Source: Salegentibacter lacus
GTDB taxonomy: Bacteria > Bacteroidota > Bacteroidia > Flavobacteriales > Flavobacteriaceae
DNA length: 38,773 nt
Reading direction: 5' to 3'
Assembly (NCBI RefSeq): GCF_020164555.1
Contig: NZ_JAIQZB010000019.1
Span: forward strand, 41,012 to 79,784
The notes under the pieces are model-generated. The model did no database searches and was not told the DNA's origin. It was given only the letters and a program-made list of their open reading frames with translations. The position numbers were made by a program, and so were the translations under genes. This document shows, in pieces, positions 19,937 through 28,775 of this stretch (the first letter of the stretch is position 1; each line of letters starts with the position of its first letter).

Positions 19937-20683
19937 ATGGCTACAGAGAAAAAAAATATTTCAGAAGAGAAAGAAGCCAAAAAGAAAGAGATGATCTTTT
20001 TTCTATCCAGTTCAGAAGAAAAAGAGCACTTCCTTTCTAAAGGCAATAGAAAATTATTGTCAGATCCATTAGACGACAACAACCCGATTACTGTACAGGT
20101 ACTGGGTATTTGTTCGGCACTGGCAATTACAGTGCAATTAGAACCGGCTGTAGTAATGGCTATCGCCGTAGTTGCGGTTATGGCTTTTAGTAACATGATC
20201 GTTTCTATGTTACGTAATATGATTCCAAGTAGAATTAGGATTATTGTGCAACTGGTAGTTGTAGCATCTCTGGTGGTTTTAGTAGACCAGATTCTTAAAG
20301 CTTATGCTTACGATGTAAGTAAGCAGCTTTCTGTATTTATTGGTTTAATTATAACCAACTGTATCGTAATGGGACGTCTGGAAGCCTTTGCTTTAGGTAA
20401 CGGGGTTTACAAATCTTTCCTTGATGGTATAGGTAACGCTGCGGGGTACGGCCTAATTCTTATAATTGTTGCGTTTTTCCGGGAGCTTTTAGGTTCAGGA
20501 AAATTATTCGGATTTGAAGTTTTAGGACATAAAGCAGCAACCGTGGCAGATTCTACAGGTTTATATGCTTTAGGTTATGAAAACAACGGTCTAATGTTGC
20601 TTTCGCCAATGGCGCTAATTGTTGTTGGTTTGCTTATTTGGGTACAACGTGCAAGAAACCGTAAACTGATAGAAGAGAACTAA
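19937..20683 (+). CDS. nqrD: Na+-translocating NADH:quinone reductase subunit D
   Basis: NqrD is an integral membrane subunit with six helices that together with NqrE holds a membrane-embedded [2Fe-2S] cluster. The expected Cys of each half-repeat are present: Cys59 in [12 protein letters not shown] and Cys142 in [10 protein letters not shown]. At 248 residues it is some 35-40 residues longer than the ~210-residue gammaproteobacterial protein. The extra length is a highly charged N-terminus (residues 1-40, rich in Lys and Glu) before the conserved [13 protein letters not shown] region. No later ATG gives a better start, and the ATG used is 2 bp past the nqrC stop, so the extension is probably real. 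Confidence 0.96.
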   Translation: MATEKKNISEEKEAKKKEMIFFLSSSEEKEHFLSKGNRKLLSDPLDDNNPITVQVLGICSALAITVQLEPAVVMAIAVVAVMAFSNMIVSMLRNMIPSRIRIIVQLVVVASLVVLVDQILKAYAYDVSKQLSVFIGLIITNCIVMGRLEAFALGNGVYKSFLDGIGNAAGYGLILIIVAFFRELLGSGKLFGFEVLGHKAATVADSTGLYALGYENNGLMLLSPMALIVVGLLIWVQRARNRKLIEEN

Positions 20684-20712
20684 AAGCACAACAGCTTTAA
20701 TAAAATTAAATT

Positions 20713-21327
20713 ATGGACTATATAAATTTATTTGTTAGAAGTATTTTCATAGAAAATATGATTTTTGCCTACTTCTTAGGGATGTGTTCCTATTTAGCAG
20801 TGTCAAAAACCGTAAAAACAGCTGTTGGATTAGGTGCCGCTGTAATCTTTGTACTTAGTATTACTGTACCTATTAACTATTTGCTGGACAATTACCTATT
20901 GCAACCGGGAGCTTTGCAATGGCTTGGTGCTGAGTACGCCAATGTAGATCTTAGCTTCTTGAGCTTTATCATGTTTATCGCGGTAATTGCATCTATGGTA
21001 CAATTGGTAGAGATGATTGTTGAGAAATTCGCTCCTGCATTATATGGTGCTTTGGGTATTTTCTTGCCGCTTATTGCTGTAAACTGTGCTATCCTGGGAG
21101 GATCACTTTTTATGCAACAAAAGGATTTTGGAGCTATAACAGAAGCACTAACCTACGGGTTTGGTAGTGGAATTGGATGGTTCCTGGCAATTCTTGGTAT
21201 TGCAGCTATTCGTGAAAAAATAGCTTACTCTAATGTGCCTGCTCCATTAAAAGGTTTGGGGATAACATTTATTATCACCGGGCTTATGGCGTTAGGATTT
21301 ATGAGTTTTATGGGAATTAAATTATAA
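20713..21327 (+). CDS. nqrE: Na+-translocating NADH:quinone reductase subunit E
   Basis: NqrE is the membrane partner of NqrD, inserted in inverted topology, and the two share the intramembrane [2Fe-2S] cluster. The 204-residue length is standard. Cys25 ([11 protein letters not shown]) and Cys125 ([14 protein letters not shown]) match the two conserved cluster ligands. Family motifs [32 protein letters not shown] and [10 protein letters not shown] are all present. It follows nqrD by 29 bp and precedes nqrF by 16 bp. Confidence 0.97.
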   Translation: MDYINLFVRSIFIENMIFAYFLGMCSYLAVSKTVKTAVGLGAAVIFVLSITVPINYLLDNYLLQPGALQWLGAEYANVDLSFLSFIMFIAVIASMVQLVEMIVEKFAPALYGALGIFLPLIAVNCAILGGSLFMQQKDFGAITEALTYGFGSGIGWFLAILGIAAIREKIAYSNVPAPLKGLGITFIITGLMALGFMSFMGIKL

Positions 21328-21343
21328 TCGCAAAAGAAAGATT

Positions 21344-22630
21344 ATGACAGTTATTATAGCAAGTATAGTAGTATTTTTAGCATTAATACTCATATTGGTT
21401 TCTGTGTTATTGGGAGCAAAGGCAAAATTAGCGCCTTCCGGTCCGGTTACCATTAACGTAAATGGAGAAAAGGATATGGAAGTTGGTTCCGGTGGGACTT
21501 TGCTTTCTACCCTTGGAGACAATAAACTATTTTTACCTTCTGCCTGTGGGGGTGGTGGAACCTGTGTACAGTGTAAATGTATTGTAGAAGAAGGTGGCGG
21601 TGCCATTCTTCCTACCGAGGAGCCACACTTTACCCGTAAAGAGATCGCACAGGGATGGCGATTAGGTTGCCAGGTGAAGGTGAAAGAAGATATGAAAATC
21701 ACTATTCCGGAAGAAGTATTCGGAATTAAAAAATGGGATGCAACTGTTGTAAGAAATTATAACGTAGCTTCTTTTATCAAGGAATTTGTTGTTGAAATTC
21801 CTGAAGATATGGATTATAAAGCCGGAGGGTATATCCAGATCGAAATTCCTAAATGTGAAGTGAAATTCGAAGATATGGATATCACCGCTCACCCTGAAGA
21901 ACACGATGTACCTGATATGTTTGAGGCCGAGTGGGATAAATTTAAACTTCGTCCACTGGTAATGAAAAACCCGGAAACTGTAGAGCGTGCTTATTCTATG
22001 GCTTCTTATCCTGCTGAAGGGCGTGAGATTATGCTTAACGTTCGTGTTGCTACCCCGCCATGGGATAGAGCAAAAGACGGTTGGATGGATGTAAATCCTG
22101 GTGTTGCTTCTTCTTATATTTTCTCAAGGAAAAAAGGAGATAAAGTAATCATCTCAGGACCTTATGGAGAATTCTTTATCAACCACAGTGAATCTGAAAT
22201 GCTTTACGTTGGTGGTGGAGCCGGAATGGCGCCAATGCGTTCTCACCTTTACCACTTGTTCCGTACCCTTAAAACCGGAAGAAAAGTAACTTACTGGTAT
22301 GGTGGACGTTCAAAAAGAGAATTATTCTATACTGAACACTTTAGGGCATTGGAAAGAGATTTCCCTAACTTTAAGTTCTACTTAGCTCTTTCTGAACCAA
22401 TGGAAGAAGATAACTGGAAAGTAAAGGAAAGTCTTGACGATGATGGAGATGGATTTGTAGGCTTTATTCACCAGGTTGTAATAGATAATTATTTAAATCA
22501 TCACGAGGAACCAGAAGATATTGAATTGTATTTCTGTGGTCCACCATTAATGAACAAAGCTGTTCAAAAAATGGGTGAAGACTTTGGAATGCCACCGGAA
22601 AACATCAGGTTTGATGATTTTGGAGGTTAA
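21344..22630 (+). CDS. nqrF: Na+-translocating NADH:quinone reductase subunit F
   Basis: NqrF is the NADH-oxidising entry subunit. In order it has one N-terminal transmembrane helix (residues ~2-24), a plant-type ferredoxin domain with Cys68, Cys74, Cys77 and Cys109 ([11 protein letters not shown] and LGCQ) for a [2Fe-2S] cluster, an FAD domain (RAYSMASYP) and an NADH-binding domain ([37 protein letters not shown]). The C-terminus ends FDDFGG. The 428-residue length fits the family (~407-440). An extra Cys79 follows the cluster motif. A strong terminator follows at 22641, closing the nqr operon. Confidence 0.97.
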   Translation: MTVIIASIVVFLALILILVSVLLGAKAKLAPSGPVTINVNGEKDMEVGSGGTLLSTLGDNKLFLPSACGGGGTCVQCKCIVEEGGGAILPTEEPHFTRKEIAQGWRLGCQVKVKEDMKITIPEEVFGIKKWDATVVRNYNVASFIKEFVVEIPEDMDYKAGGYIQIEIPKCEVKFEDMDITAHPEEHDVPDMFEAEWDKFKLRPLVMKNPETVERAYSMASYPAEGREIMLNVRVATPPWDRAKDGWMDVNPGVASSYIFSRKKGDKVIISGPYGEFFINHSESEMLYVGGGAGMAPMRSHLYHLFRTLKTGRKVTYWYGGRSKRELFYTEHFRALERDFPNFKFYLALSEPMEEDNWKVKESLDDDGDGFVGFIHQVVIDNYLNHHEEPEDIELYFCGPPLMNKAVQKMGEDFGMPPENIRFDDFGG

Positions 22631-22640
22631 TAAAAACAGA

Positions 22641-22672
22641 ATCCCGCTTTTTAAAGCGGGATTTTTTATTTT
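22641..22672 (+). terminator. Intrinsic terminator of the nqr operon
   Basis: A perfect 10-bp stem (atcccgcttt / aaagcgggat) with a 2-bp loop is followed by a T-rich tract. The tract itself contains TATTTTTG (22667-22674), an exact TANNTTTG match right in front of the next gene. Confidence 0.92.
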
Positions 22673-22678
22673 TGCATT

Positions 22679-23035
22679 ATGGCAAAACTAAACGATCAGG
22701 AACTGCACAATCTTGCAATGAATATTGTAGGGAAAGCGCTTGAAGAACAGGGATACGAGTTTCTTGGGGTAAACAGCGAGTTTCAAAGAGACCCGCAGTT
22801 TGTTGCTTTAAAAGATAAAAAACTCCACTTTGTAATTGTTCGAGCTATAGAATATCCGCACAATCCTAAAGAATACGATATGGCATTTCTTAGGTCTATA
22901 AAGGATCACGCCATCAAATTTAAAGCCCGAACTTTTTATGCTGGGGTTGGTTTAGCAAATTCTGCCGATTATGAAAAGCCGGTTATGCACGGCGAAGAAT
23001 ATGTGGTTAACTATGAAGGCTGGCAGGAAATTTAA
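22679..23035 (+). CDS. Small protein of unknown function between nqrF and apbE
   Basis: This 118-residue soluble protein has no signal peptide, no transmembrane segment and no Cys, so it is unlikely to be an electron carrier itself. It has mixed alpha/beta character: an amphipathic helix at ~6-24 (LHNLAMNIVGKALEEQ), a strand near LHFVIVRAIEYP, and FRARTFYAGVGLAN-like and GEEYVVNYEGW segments. I recall similar small proteins in flavobacterial genomes being labelled NQR subunit F, probably by position only, because no ferredoxin or flavin domain is present. The ATG is 5 bp after a TANNTTTG-like element that overlaps the nqr terminator, which would give an almost leaderless transcript. An assembly or flavinylation accessory role is a guess from context. 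Confidence 0.82.
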   Translation: MAKLNDQELHNLAMNIVGKALEEQGYEFLGVNSEFQRDPQFVALKDKKLHFVIVRAIEYPHNPKEYDMAFLRSIKDHAIKFKARTFYAGVGLANSADYEKPVMHGEEYVVNYEGWQEI

Positions 23036-23100
23036 GTTTTCATTCTGGACCCTTAAAAATAAACCTACTTTAAATTATAGCCGTTAATATTTTTATTTAG

Positions 23101-24111
23101 ATGAAAAAAATCACTGCATTATTCTTTCTTGTTTTGTTTAGTATTTCCTGCAAGGATGAGGGCCCCCAGGCAAACACATATACCGGAAATGCTCTTGGAA
23201 CCACTTATCAGGTGAAATATTTTTCTTCCGAAGATTTTAATACTGAGAAGGCTTTAGATTCTATTTTTAAAGTGATCAATACTTCATTGAGCACGTACCA
23301 GGATGATTCTGATATCTCCCGGATTAATGCCGGGGCTGAAGATGTAGTGGTTGATGTTCATTTTCAAAAAGTATTTGAACTTTCTAAGAAAATTTTTAAA
23401 GAGAGCAATGGCTATTTTGATCCCACAGTGGGCAGTTTGGTCAATGCTTACGGATTTGGACCCGATAAGCCCTTAAATGAGCCTGACAAAGCCATGTTAG
23501 ATTCCATAAGACAACTCGTAGGTTTCAAAAAAGTGAAACTGACTGATGAAAATACCATCCAAAAGGAAAACCCGAACATCTACCTCGATTTTAATGCAAT
23601 TGCCAAAGGCTATACCATAGATGTGATTGCCGAATATTTAGATTCTAAAAACGTCGAAAATTATCTGATTGAGTTAGGAGGGGAATTAGTGGCTAAAGGA
23701 CAAAATATAGAAAATGAAGCCGACTGGATGATCGCTATAGACAATCCGCAGCAAACTGAAGCCGAGCGGACGTTACAAACCGTGCTTGCGCTGAAGAACC
23801 GCGCGATGGCAACTTCAGGGAATTACAGGAAATTTAGGGTAGACACCACTACCGGAGAACGTTTTGTACATACTATAAATCCCCTAACCGGTGAAGCGGA
23901 AAAAAGTGATCTACTTAGCGCTTCCGTACTTGCTGAAAACTGCACTCTTGCCGACGGCTATGCCACCGCTTTTATGGCTTTAGGATACGAAAAATCCTTA
24001 GAAATGCTGGAAGAACTGGAGAATGTAGATGTGTATTTTATCTATGCTGATGAACAGGAAAGTATGCGGGTTTTTACTTCTGAGGGTTTTGAGGAAATGT
24101 TAAGAGATTAG
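23101..24111 (+). CDS. apbE: FAD:protein FMN transferase (lipoprotein)
   Basis: ApbE transfers FMN from FAD to a Thr in (S/T)GAT motifs, as needed by NqrB and NqrC upstream. The 336-residue protein starts with a lipoprotein signal peptide (residues 1-16, lipobox FSISC, Cys17), placing it on the periplasmic side. Family motifs are GTTYQVKYF, STYQDDSDISRIN, FDPTVGSLVNAYGFGP, YLDFNAIAKGYTID, LIELGGELVAKG, ATSGNYRKF, HTINPLTGE and LADGYATAFMALGYE. It lies 65 bp after the small unknown protein. Its stop overlaps the stop of the convergent methyltransferase by 4 bp. Confidence 0.96.
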   Translation: MKKITALFFLVLFSISCKDEGPQANTYTGNALGTTYQVKYFSSEDFNTEKALDSIFKVINTSLSTYQDDSDISRINAGAEDVVVDVHFQKVFELSKKIFKESNGYFDPTVGSLVNAYGFGPDKPLNEPDKAMLDSIRQLVGFKKVKLTDENTIQKENPNIYLDFNAIAKGYTIDVIAEYLDSKNVENYLIELGGELVAKGQNIENEADWMIAIDNPQQTEAERTLQTVLALKNRAMATSGNYRKFRVDTTTGERFVHTINPLTGEAEKSDLLSASVLAENCTLADGYATAFMALGYEKSLEMLEELENVDVYFIYADEQESMRVFTSEGFEEMLRD

Positions 24112-24875
24112 CGTTTATAGCAAACTGGAATAACTTCCCCTTTTGCAAGACGGTATTTATCAATTTCTTCAGTAGATAATTGGGTTGTATAATCTACTTC
24201 TTCTACTTTAAAACCAATGTCGCGCAATTTCTCAAAATAATCCCTGCCGTAGATTCTAACGTGATCATACTGGCCAAAAATACGTTCCCGTTCATTTCTA
24301 TCGGTAATCGAATCATCTTCAAAAGTTTTTTCCCTATTCAAATCCTGTGGGATTTGTAAGATCGCCGTACCTCCGGGCTTTAGGATGCGGTGAAGTTCCT
24401 GCATCGCTTTGGTATCATCTGGGATATGCTCTAAGACATGGTTACAGAGAATAAAATCGAATTCATTTTCTTTAAATGGCAAATCACAAATATCAGCCTG
24501 TACATCGGCTAAAGGAGAATTTAAGTCGGTCGTGGTGTAATCAAGATTTTTGAGCTTTCTAAAGCGCCTATAAAAAGCCTGCTCGGGTGCAAAGTGTAAT
24601 ACTTTCAGGTTTTTATTGAAAAATTCAGTTTCATTGTTTAGATAAAGCCAAAGTAAACGGTGGCGTTCCAGGGAAAGGGTAGAAGGGGAAAGTACATTCT
24701 CCCGCTGGTTTATATATCCGTAAGGTAAAAATTTAGAAAAGCTTTTCCCGTCAATGGGATCGGTGTATTTATTTCCGCGAAGCGCGTATTTAAAGAACGG
24801 TTTTACCCAATAACTCAACCTGATAAGCAAAGGTCTGGGAACAGTGTTTAAAACTACTTTAAAAAGTTTGCTCAT
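24108..24875 (-). CDS. Class I SAM-dependent methyltransferase
   Basis: This 255-residue protein has a Methyltransf_11-type Rossmann domain from about residue 95. Motif I is degenerate (VLHFAPEQAF instead of a Gly-rich loop), the acidic residue after beta-2 is in TTTDLNSP, motif II is QADICDLPF with EFDFILCNHVLEHIPDD, and LHRILKPGGTAILQIP follows. The first ~90 residues (RPLLIRLSYWVKPFFKYALRG) are basic and hydrophobic and may touch the membrane. The substrate is unknown. It is the last gene of a six-gene leftward run, 19 bp after the NUMOD4/HNH gene. Confidence 0.88.
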   Translation of the reverse strand: MSKLFKVVLNTVPRPLLIRLSYWVKPFFKYALRGNKYTDPIDGKSFSKFLPYGYINQRENVLSPSTLSLERHRLLWLYLNNETEFFNKNLKVLHFAPEQAFYRRFRKLKNLDYTTTDLNSPLADVQADICDLPFKENEFDFILCNHVLEHIPDDTKAMQELHRILKPGGTAILQIPQDLNREKTFEDDSITDRNERERIFGQYDHVRIYGRDYFEKLRDIGFKVEEVDYTTQLSTEEIDKYRLAKGEVIPVCYKR

Positions 24876-24894
24876 TAAAAATTGCTAACGCGAT

Positions 24895-25458
24895 TCAGAC
24901 TTTTATGTCGCCCCAGTTTTCGCCAGATTTAATACGATAAAGCTGCATTTCTGAAACTCCAAATTGCTTGGCCAGAACTTTGATCCTGGTCTTTCTTTTC
25001 GGGTCTAAAAGCTTCTTTTTTAATATTACGGCCTGTGCATAGGTAAGTTTGGAATAAGTAACTACGCGTCTCAACTTTCGTTTGCGTTTGTTTTCCTTTA
25101 CGCCGGGGCTGTTATGCTGGTGTTTTACCCATTCTTCCTGGTTAGTCCAGGCAAGATTTTCTAAGCGGTTGTCGTCTTTTTTAAAATTCTTGTGTATTAC
25201 GAATTTATCGTCTTCTTTCTTATCAAGAAAAAGTTCAGCAACAATTCGGTGTACGTAGTAAGCTTTGTGCTTTCCATTTTGAAGCCTTGGCGAAAAACTG
25301 GTGTAACCGTTGGTGCGGCCGCCATTTATTAATTCGCCTTCAGGAAATTGCACGTAGCTAATTATCCTGCCGTAGTTGGAAACATCATAGACAAAACGAT
25401 CCTGCCATTCTTCTTTATGAAGCTTTTTCCAAATTTCACCTCTAAAATTCTTTACCAT
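24895..25458 (-). CDS. NUMOD4/HNH-type putative nuclease with C-terminal helix-turn-helix
   Basis: The protein has a NUMOD4-like start (EEWQDRFVYDVSNYGRIIS), an HNH_3-like core (YVHRIVAELFLDKKED, then VIHKNFKKDDNRLENLAWTN), a very basic linker (KENKRKRKLRR) and a C-terminal helix-turn-helix (AKQFGVSEMQLYRIKSGENW). This is the layout of stand-alone homing-type or phage-type HNH nucleases. The core reads IHK where the consensus is NHI, so activity is not certain. I place the start at the ATG at 25458 (187 aa), which overlaps map by 17 bp, rather than at 25497, which would overlap by 56 bp and add residues with no domain. It is embedded between map and a methyltransferase gene. Confidence 0.83.
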   Translation of the reverse strand: MVKNFRGEIWKKLHKEEWQDRFVYDVSNYGRIISYVQFPEGELINGGRTNGYTSFSPRLQNGKHKAYYVHRIVAELFLDKKEDDKFVIHKNFKKDDNRLENLAWTNQEEWVKHQHNSPGVKENKRKRKLRRVVTYSKLTYAQAVILKKKLLDPKRKTRIKVLAKQFGVSEMQLYRIKSGENWGDIKV

Positions 25459-26266
25459 ACACCTGGGCTTTAAACTCATCTTCTTCATCACTCTCAATTC
25501 CTAAAGCTTCATAAATATAATCGAAAGTAGAGAGTAATTGCGGTTTACCATCTACAAGTGCCACATCGTGTTCAAAATGAGCGCTGGCTTTATTATCTGC
25601 CGTTAAGATGGTCCAACCGTCAGGCAATTGTTTAATTCTTCTGGTTCCAAGATTTATCATAGGTTCAATGGCCACAACCATTCCTTCTATAAATTTTTTA
25701 CCACGACCTCTTTTTCCGTAATTCGGCATCTCAGGATCTTCATGCATTTTAGCGCCTAACCCGTGACCAACCAATTCCCTTACCACACCGTAACCTCTAT
25801 CCTCAGTGTATTTCTGAATTGCATATCCAACATCACCTACACGGTTTCCGGCTTTAAACTCCCTTATTCCCACGTAAAGGGATTCTTTGGTTGTTTTTAA
25901 AAGTTCTTTTATTTCAGGTTTTACCTCACCAACTTCAAAAGTATATGCGTGATCGCCGTAAAATCCGTTTTTTAGCGCTCCACAGTCTATAGAAATGATA
26001 TCACCCTCTTCCATAGGTTTATCGTTGGGAATCCCATGTACAACCTGTGCATTAGGACTCATGCAAAGTGAATTAGGAAAATCATACATTCCCAAAAAAC
26101 CCGGTTCGGCACCGTGGTCGCGAATAAATTCTTCGGCCATTTTATCTAACTCCAAAGTTGTGACTCCGGGTTTAATATGCGGCGCAAGCATTCCCAGTGT
26201 TTTAGATACGATAAGTGCGCTTTCGCGCATTAATTCAATTTCTTCAGGATTTTTGGTAATTATCAT
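25442..26266 (-). CDS. map: Type I methionine aminopeptidase
   Basis: MetAP removes the initiator Met from new proteins. The 274-residue protein has the pita-bread fold signature residues: Asp94 and Asp105 (ISIDCGALKNGFYGDH), His168 (VGHGLGAKMHEDPEMPNYG), Glu201 (AIEPM) and Glu232 (AHFEHDVAL) as the five metal ligands, and His78 (VVHGIPND) near the substrate pocket. It is slightly longer than the E. coli enzyme (264 aa) because of a C-terminal tail rich in Glu and Asp. It lies 9 bp after the HAD gene. Its 3' end overlaps the start of the NUMOD4/HNH gene. Confidence 0.97.
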   Translation of the reverse strand: MIITKNPEEIELMRESALIVSKTLGMLAPHIKPGVTTLELDKMAEEFIRDHGAEPGFLGMYDFPNSLCMSPNAQVVHGIPNDKPMEEGDIISIDCGALKNGFYGDHAYTFEVGEVKPEIKELLKTTKESLYVGIREFKAGNRVGDVGYAIQKYTEDRGYGVVRELVGHGLGAKMHEDPEMPNYGKRGRGKKFIEGMVVAIEPMINLGTRRIKQLPDGWTILTADNKASAHFEHDVALVDGKPQLLSTFDYIYEALGIESDEEDEFKAQVYGKEF

Positions 26267-26275
26267 ATACTGAAT

Positions 26276-26677
26276 TTAAAATCGGCCTAAAAAACCGAAT
26301 TTCTTCTTTTTCTTTTCTCTTATTATAGCTCTGTCTTTTAATCTCTGGTAAATCTCTCCCCAGCCCCACATTCCGCCAATGTTCCGATCGTCTATAAAAA
26401 TGTCCGCCAGGATCTTGCGACTTATGTTATCCTCAAAAACCTCTTCAGGATAACTTTTATTAATGGCATAAAATCTAATGCCTCTTTTTTCGCAAAAATG
26501 AACCGCTTCTTCAAGTTTATCTTCAGCGCGATACGTCCATAAAATCAAACGGTGCCCGTCTTCCTGCAGTTTTTTGAGCGTCTCAAAAGCAAAAAGCTTT
26601 GGCTTTCCTATTTCCGGAAATTTATTTTCTACAATAGTTCCGTCAAAATCTACTGCTATGGTTAAGGAATGGGGCAT
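26276..26677 (-). CDS. Small HAD-superfamily hydrolase (BT0820-like)
   Basis: This 133-residue cytoplasmic protein has HAD motif I in VDFDGTIVEN (Asp10 nucleophile, Asp12 acid/base), motif II in LILWTYRAED (Thr), and a motif III/IV area with DIFIDDRNIGG supplying the Mg2+-binding acids. It has no cap domain of any size, like the BT0820 family of Bacteroidota. The substrate is unknown; such capless HADs often act on large or phosphosugar substrates. It lies between the thioredoxin-like gene (39 bp upstream) and map (9 bp downstream). Confidence 0.9.
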   Translation of the reverse strand: MPHSLTIAVDFDGTIVENKFPEIGKPKLFAFETLKKLQEDGHRLILWTYRAEDKLEEAVHFCEKRGIRFYAINKSYPEEVFEDNISRKILADIFIDDRNIGGMWGWGEIYQRLKDRAIIREKKKKKFGFLGRF

Positions 26678-26716
26678 AACGCAAAATTAACAAGTTTTAC
26701 TGAATATTCTTTCTAT

Positions 26717-27250
26717 TTATTCAGAATAAGGATCTGCATACTCTTTTCCTTCAACTATTTTCGCAATGTCTTCTTCCAGGCTCTCGATAGAATACTCTAC
26801 AAAACGGTTCACTTCTTTTCCATCTTTCAGGAAAATAATGGTAGGAACACGGTGAATATTGTATTCTTCATCCAGGGTTCCCGGCGCTTTTTTAGCCCGG
26901 TTTACCGCGATATTTTTAAGCTTTTTCCGGTCAAAATCTACCTCGTCTAAAAGCTTAAAAAACTTAGGTACTTCGTAACGGCTATCGCCACACCAAGTTC
27001 CCATAAGCATAAGAATTTCATACTCAGCAATATGCTTTTCTATGATTTCCAAAGCTTCCTTTTTTGGCTTGTAATTTTCATAACCGGGAACAAACCACCG
27101 CGAATGCGGTGCTTTTTCCAGGTCAGCTTGTGAAAATTCGCCTAAAAGCATTCCTGCTGAATTATTATTTTCTATTGTTGTTTTGTTATCTGAAACTTCT
27201 CCTGAAATCAAGGAAAAACCCAGAAAAAGCAGCAATACTTTATTTATCAT
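26717..27250 (-). CDS. Exported thioredoxin-like protein with a single active-site Cys
   Basis: The 177-residue protein has an N-terminal signal-like segment (residues 1-17) and a thioredoxin fold. The active site reads MGTWCGDSRYE, i.e. Cys87 in a C-G-D-S arrangement rather than CxxC, and the cis-proline loop reads HRVPTIIFLKDGKEV. No other Cys is visible in the mature part, so a classical dithiol exchange is not possible; it may act as a monothiol isomerase, a peroxidase-like or a structural protein. It follows gpmI by 7 bp, so it is probably cotranscribed with it. Confidence 0.88.
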   Translation of the reverse strand: MINKVLLLFLGFSLISGEVSDNKTTIENNNSAGMLLGEFSQADLEKAPHSRWFVPGYENYKPKKEALEIIEKHIAEYEILMLMGTWCGDSRYEVPKFFKLLDEVDFDRKKLKNIAVNRAKKAPGTLDEEYNIHRVPTIIFLKDGKEVNRFVEYSIESLEEDIAKIVEGKEYADPYSE

Positions 27251-27257
27251 TCTAAAA

Positions 27258-28775
27258 TTAAATTAGTGGATCTTCAGTCATTACTTCGGGCTGATCGATA
27301 CCCATTAGCTTCAGGATAGTCGGAGCGATGTTTCCAAGCTTACCGCTTTTGATGTTTTTTATATCCTTATCTAATAAAATTAATGGAACCGGGCTGGTGG
27401 TATGTGCTGTATTTGGGCTGCCGTCTTCATTTATCATAATTTCACTGTTCCCGTGATCGGCAATAATAATTACCGCATAATTATTTTCCAGGGCAGCTTC
27501 AGCTACGTCCTTTGCACAAGAATCTACCGTTTCAACGGCCTTCACTGCTGCATCAAAAACTCCGGTATGGCCAACCATATCAGGATTTGCGAAATTTAGG
27601 CAGATAAAATCAGCCGACTCGTCTTTAAGTTCTGGTATAATTTTATCCCTAATTTCAAAAGCGCTCATCTCTGGCTGAAGATCGTAAGTAGCTACCTTGG
27701 GGGAACTGCACATTAAACGCTTTTCACCTTTAAATGGTTTTTCCCGACCTCCACTAAAGAAGAAAGTAACGTGGGGATATTTTTCGGTTTCAGCAATCCT
27801 AATTTGCTTTTTACCCATATATTCAAGGACTTCGCCCAAAGTAGATTTAATATTGTCTTTTTTAAAGACAACATTTATACCTTCAAAACTATCGTCATAT
27901 TTGGTTACCGTTACATAATACAACGGCATTTTCTTCATCTCATATTCAGGAAAATCGTCCTGGGTTAAAGCTTGGGTAAGTTGTCTCCCACGGTCGGTTC
28001 TAAAGTTGAAGAAGATTACAACTTCTTTCTCTTTTAAAGTAGCAACCGGCTCACCGGCATCATTGGTCATTACGATAGGTTCTATGAACTCATCGCTAAC
28101 CTTGTTTTCGTAACTTTTAGAAATGGTTTCAGCAGCATTTGTACTTTTGGTTCCTTCTCCTTTAACGATAAGGTCGTATGCTTTTTTCACCCTTTCCCAA
28201 CGTTTATCACGATCCATTGCGAAATAACGGCCTATAACCGAAGCAAGTTTTCCGTTGGTCTTTTCTAAATGTTCTTCAATTTCTTCAAGAAAACCTTTTC
28301 CTGAATGCGGGTCTACATCACGACCATCGGTAAAAGCGTGAACGTATTTTTCTTTTACCCCAAACTCTTCCGCAGCCGAAAGCAATCCTTTTAAATGATT
28401 GATGTGGGAATGAACTCCACCATCACTTAAAAGTCCCATAAAATGTACGGGTTTGTTATTTTTTATTGCATAATTAAAAGCTTCCTCTAATACGGGTTCG
28501 TCTTTTAAGGTATTTTTTTCTACCGCCATATTAATTTTTACCAAATCCTGGTAAACAATCCGGCCGGCTCCAAGGTTCATATGTCCTACTTCACTATTTC
28601 CCATTTGTCCTTCTGGTAATCCCACCTGCATCCCGTCAGTACGCAATTCGGCATGCGGATATTTTTCCAGGATGCTATCCATAAAAGGTGTTTTTGCTTT
28701 GGCTATAGCTGAAACGTCAGGGTTTTGCGTGATTCCCCAACCGTCTAAAATCATTAGTAGAACTTTCTTATTCAT
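27258..28775 (-). CDS. gpmI: 2,3-bisphosphoglycerate-independent phosphoglycerate mutase
   Basis: GpmI interconverts 3- and 2-phosphoglycerate in glycolysis using two Mn2+ ions and a phosphoserine intermediate. At 505 residues it has the usual length. Landmarks are LMILDGWG (Asp11), QMGNSEVGHMNLGAGR (Ser61 is the nucleophile), FTDGRDVDPHSG, GRYFAMDRDKRWERV, NFRTDRGRQ, EKYPHVTFFFSGG, NFANPDMVGHTG and IIADHGNSE. I start at the ATG at 28775 because MNKKVLLMILDGWG is the family N-terminus; the frame opens 12 codons earlier at 28811 without family similarity. It heads the leftward run gpmI - thioredoxin-like - HAD - map - HNH - methyltransferase. Confidence 0.97.
   Translation of the reverse strand: MNKKVLLMILDGWGITQNPDVSAIAKAKTPFMDSILEKYPHAELRTDGMQVGLPEGQMGNSEVGHMNLGAGRIVYQDLVKINMAVEKNTLKDEPVLEEAFNYAIKNNKPVHFMGLLSDGGVHSHINHLKGLLSAAEEFGVKEKYVHAFTDGRDVDPHSGKGFLEEIEEHLEKTNGKLASVIGRYFAMDRDKRWERVKKAYDLIVKGEGTKSTNAAETISKSYENKVSDEFIEPIVMTNDAGEPVATLKEKEVVIFFNFRTDRGRQLTQALTQDDFPEYEMKKMPLYYVTVTKYDDSFEGINVVFKKDNIKSTLGEVLEYMGKKQIRIAETEKYPHVTFFFSGGREKPFKGEKRLMCSSPKVATYDLQPEMSAFEIRDKIIPELKDESADFICLNFANPDMVGHTGVFDAAVKAVETVDSCAKDVAEAALENNYAVIIIADHGNSEIMINEDGSPNTAHTTSPVPLILLDKDIKNIKSGKLGNIAPTILKLMGIDQPEVMTEDPLI

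Noticed and set aside
24895-25458. HNH plus methyltransferase as a restriction-modification or defence pair
   Set aside because: The methyltransferase has no DNA-methylase motifs (no DPPY or PCQ motif) and the nuclease resembles homing-type HNH; there is no specificity protein.
26717-26950. Rightward open frame of 93 codons (26669-26950)
   Set aside because: Antisense to the thioredoxin-like gene, without coding character.
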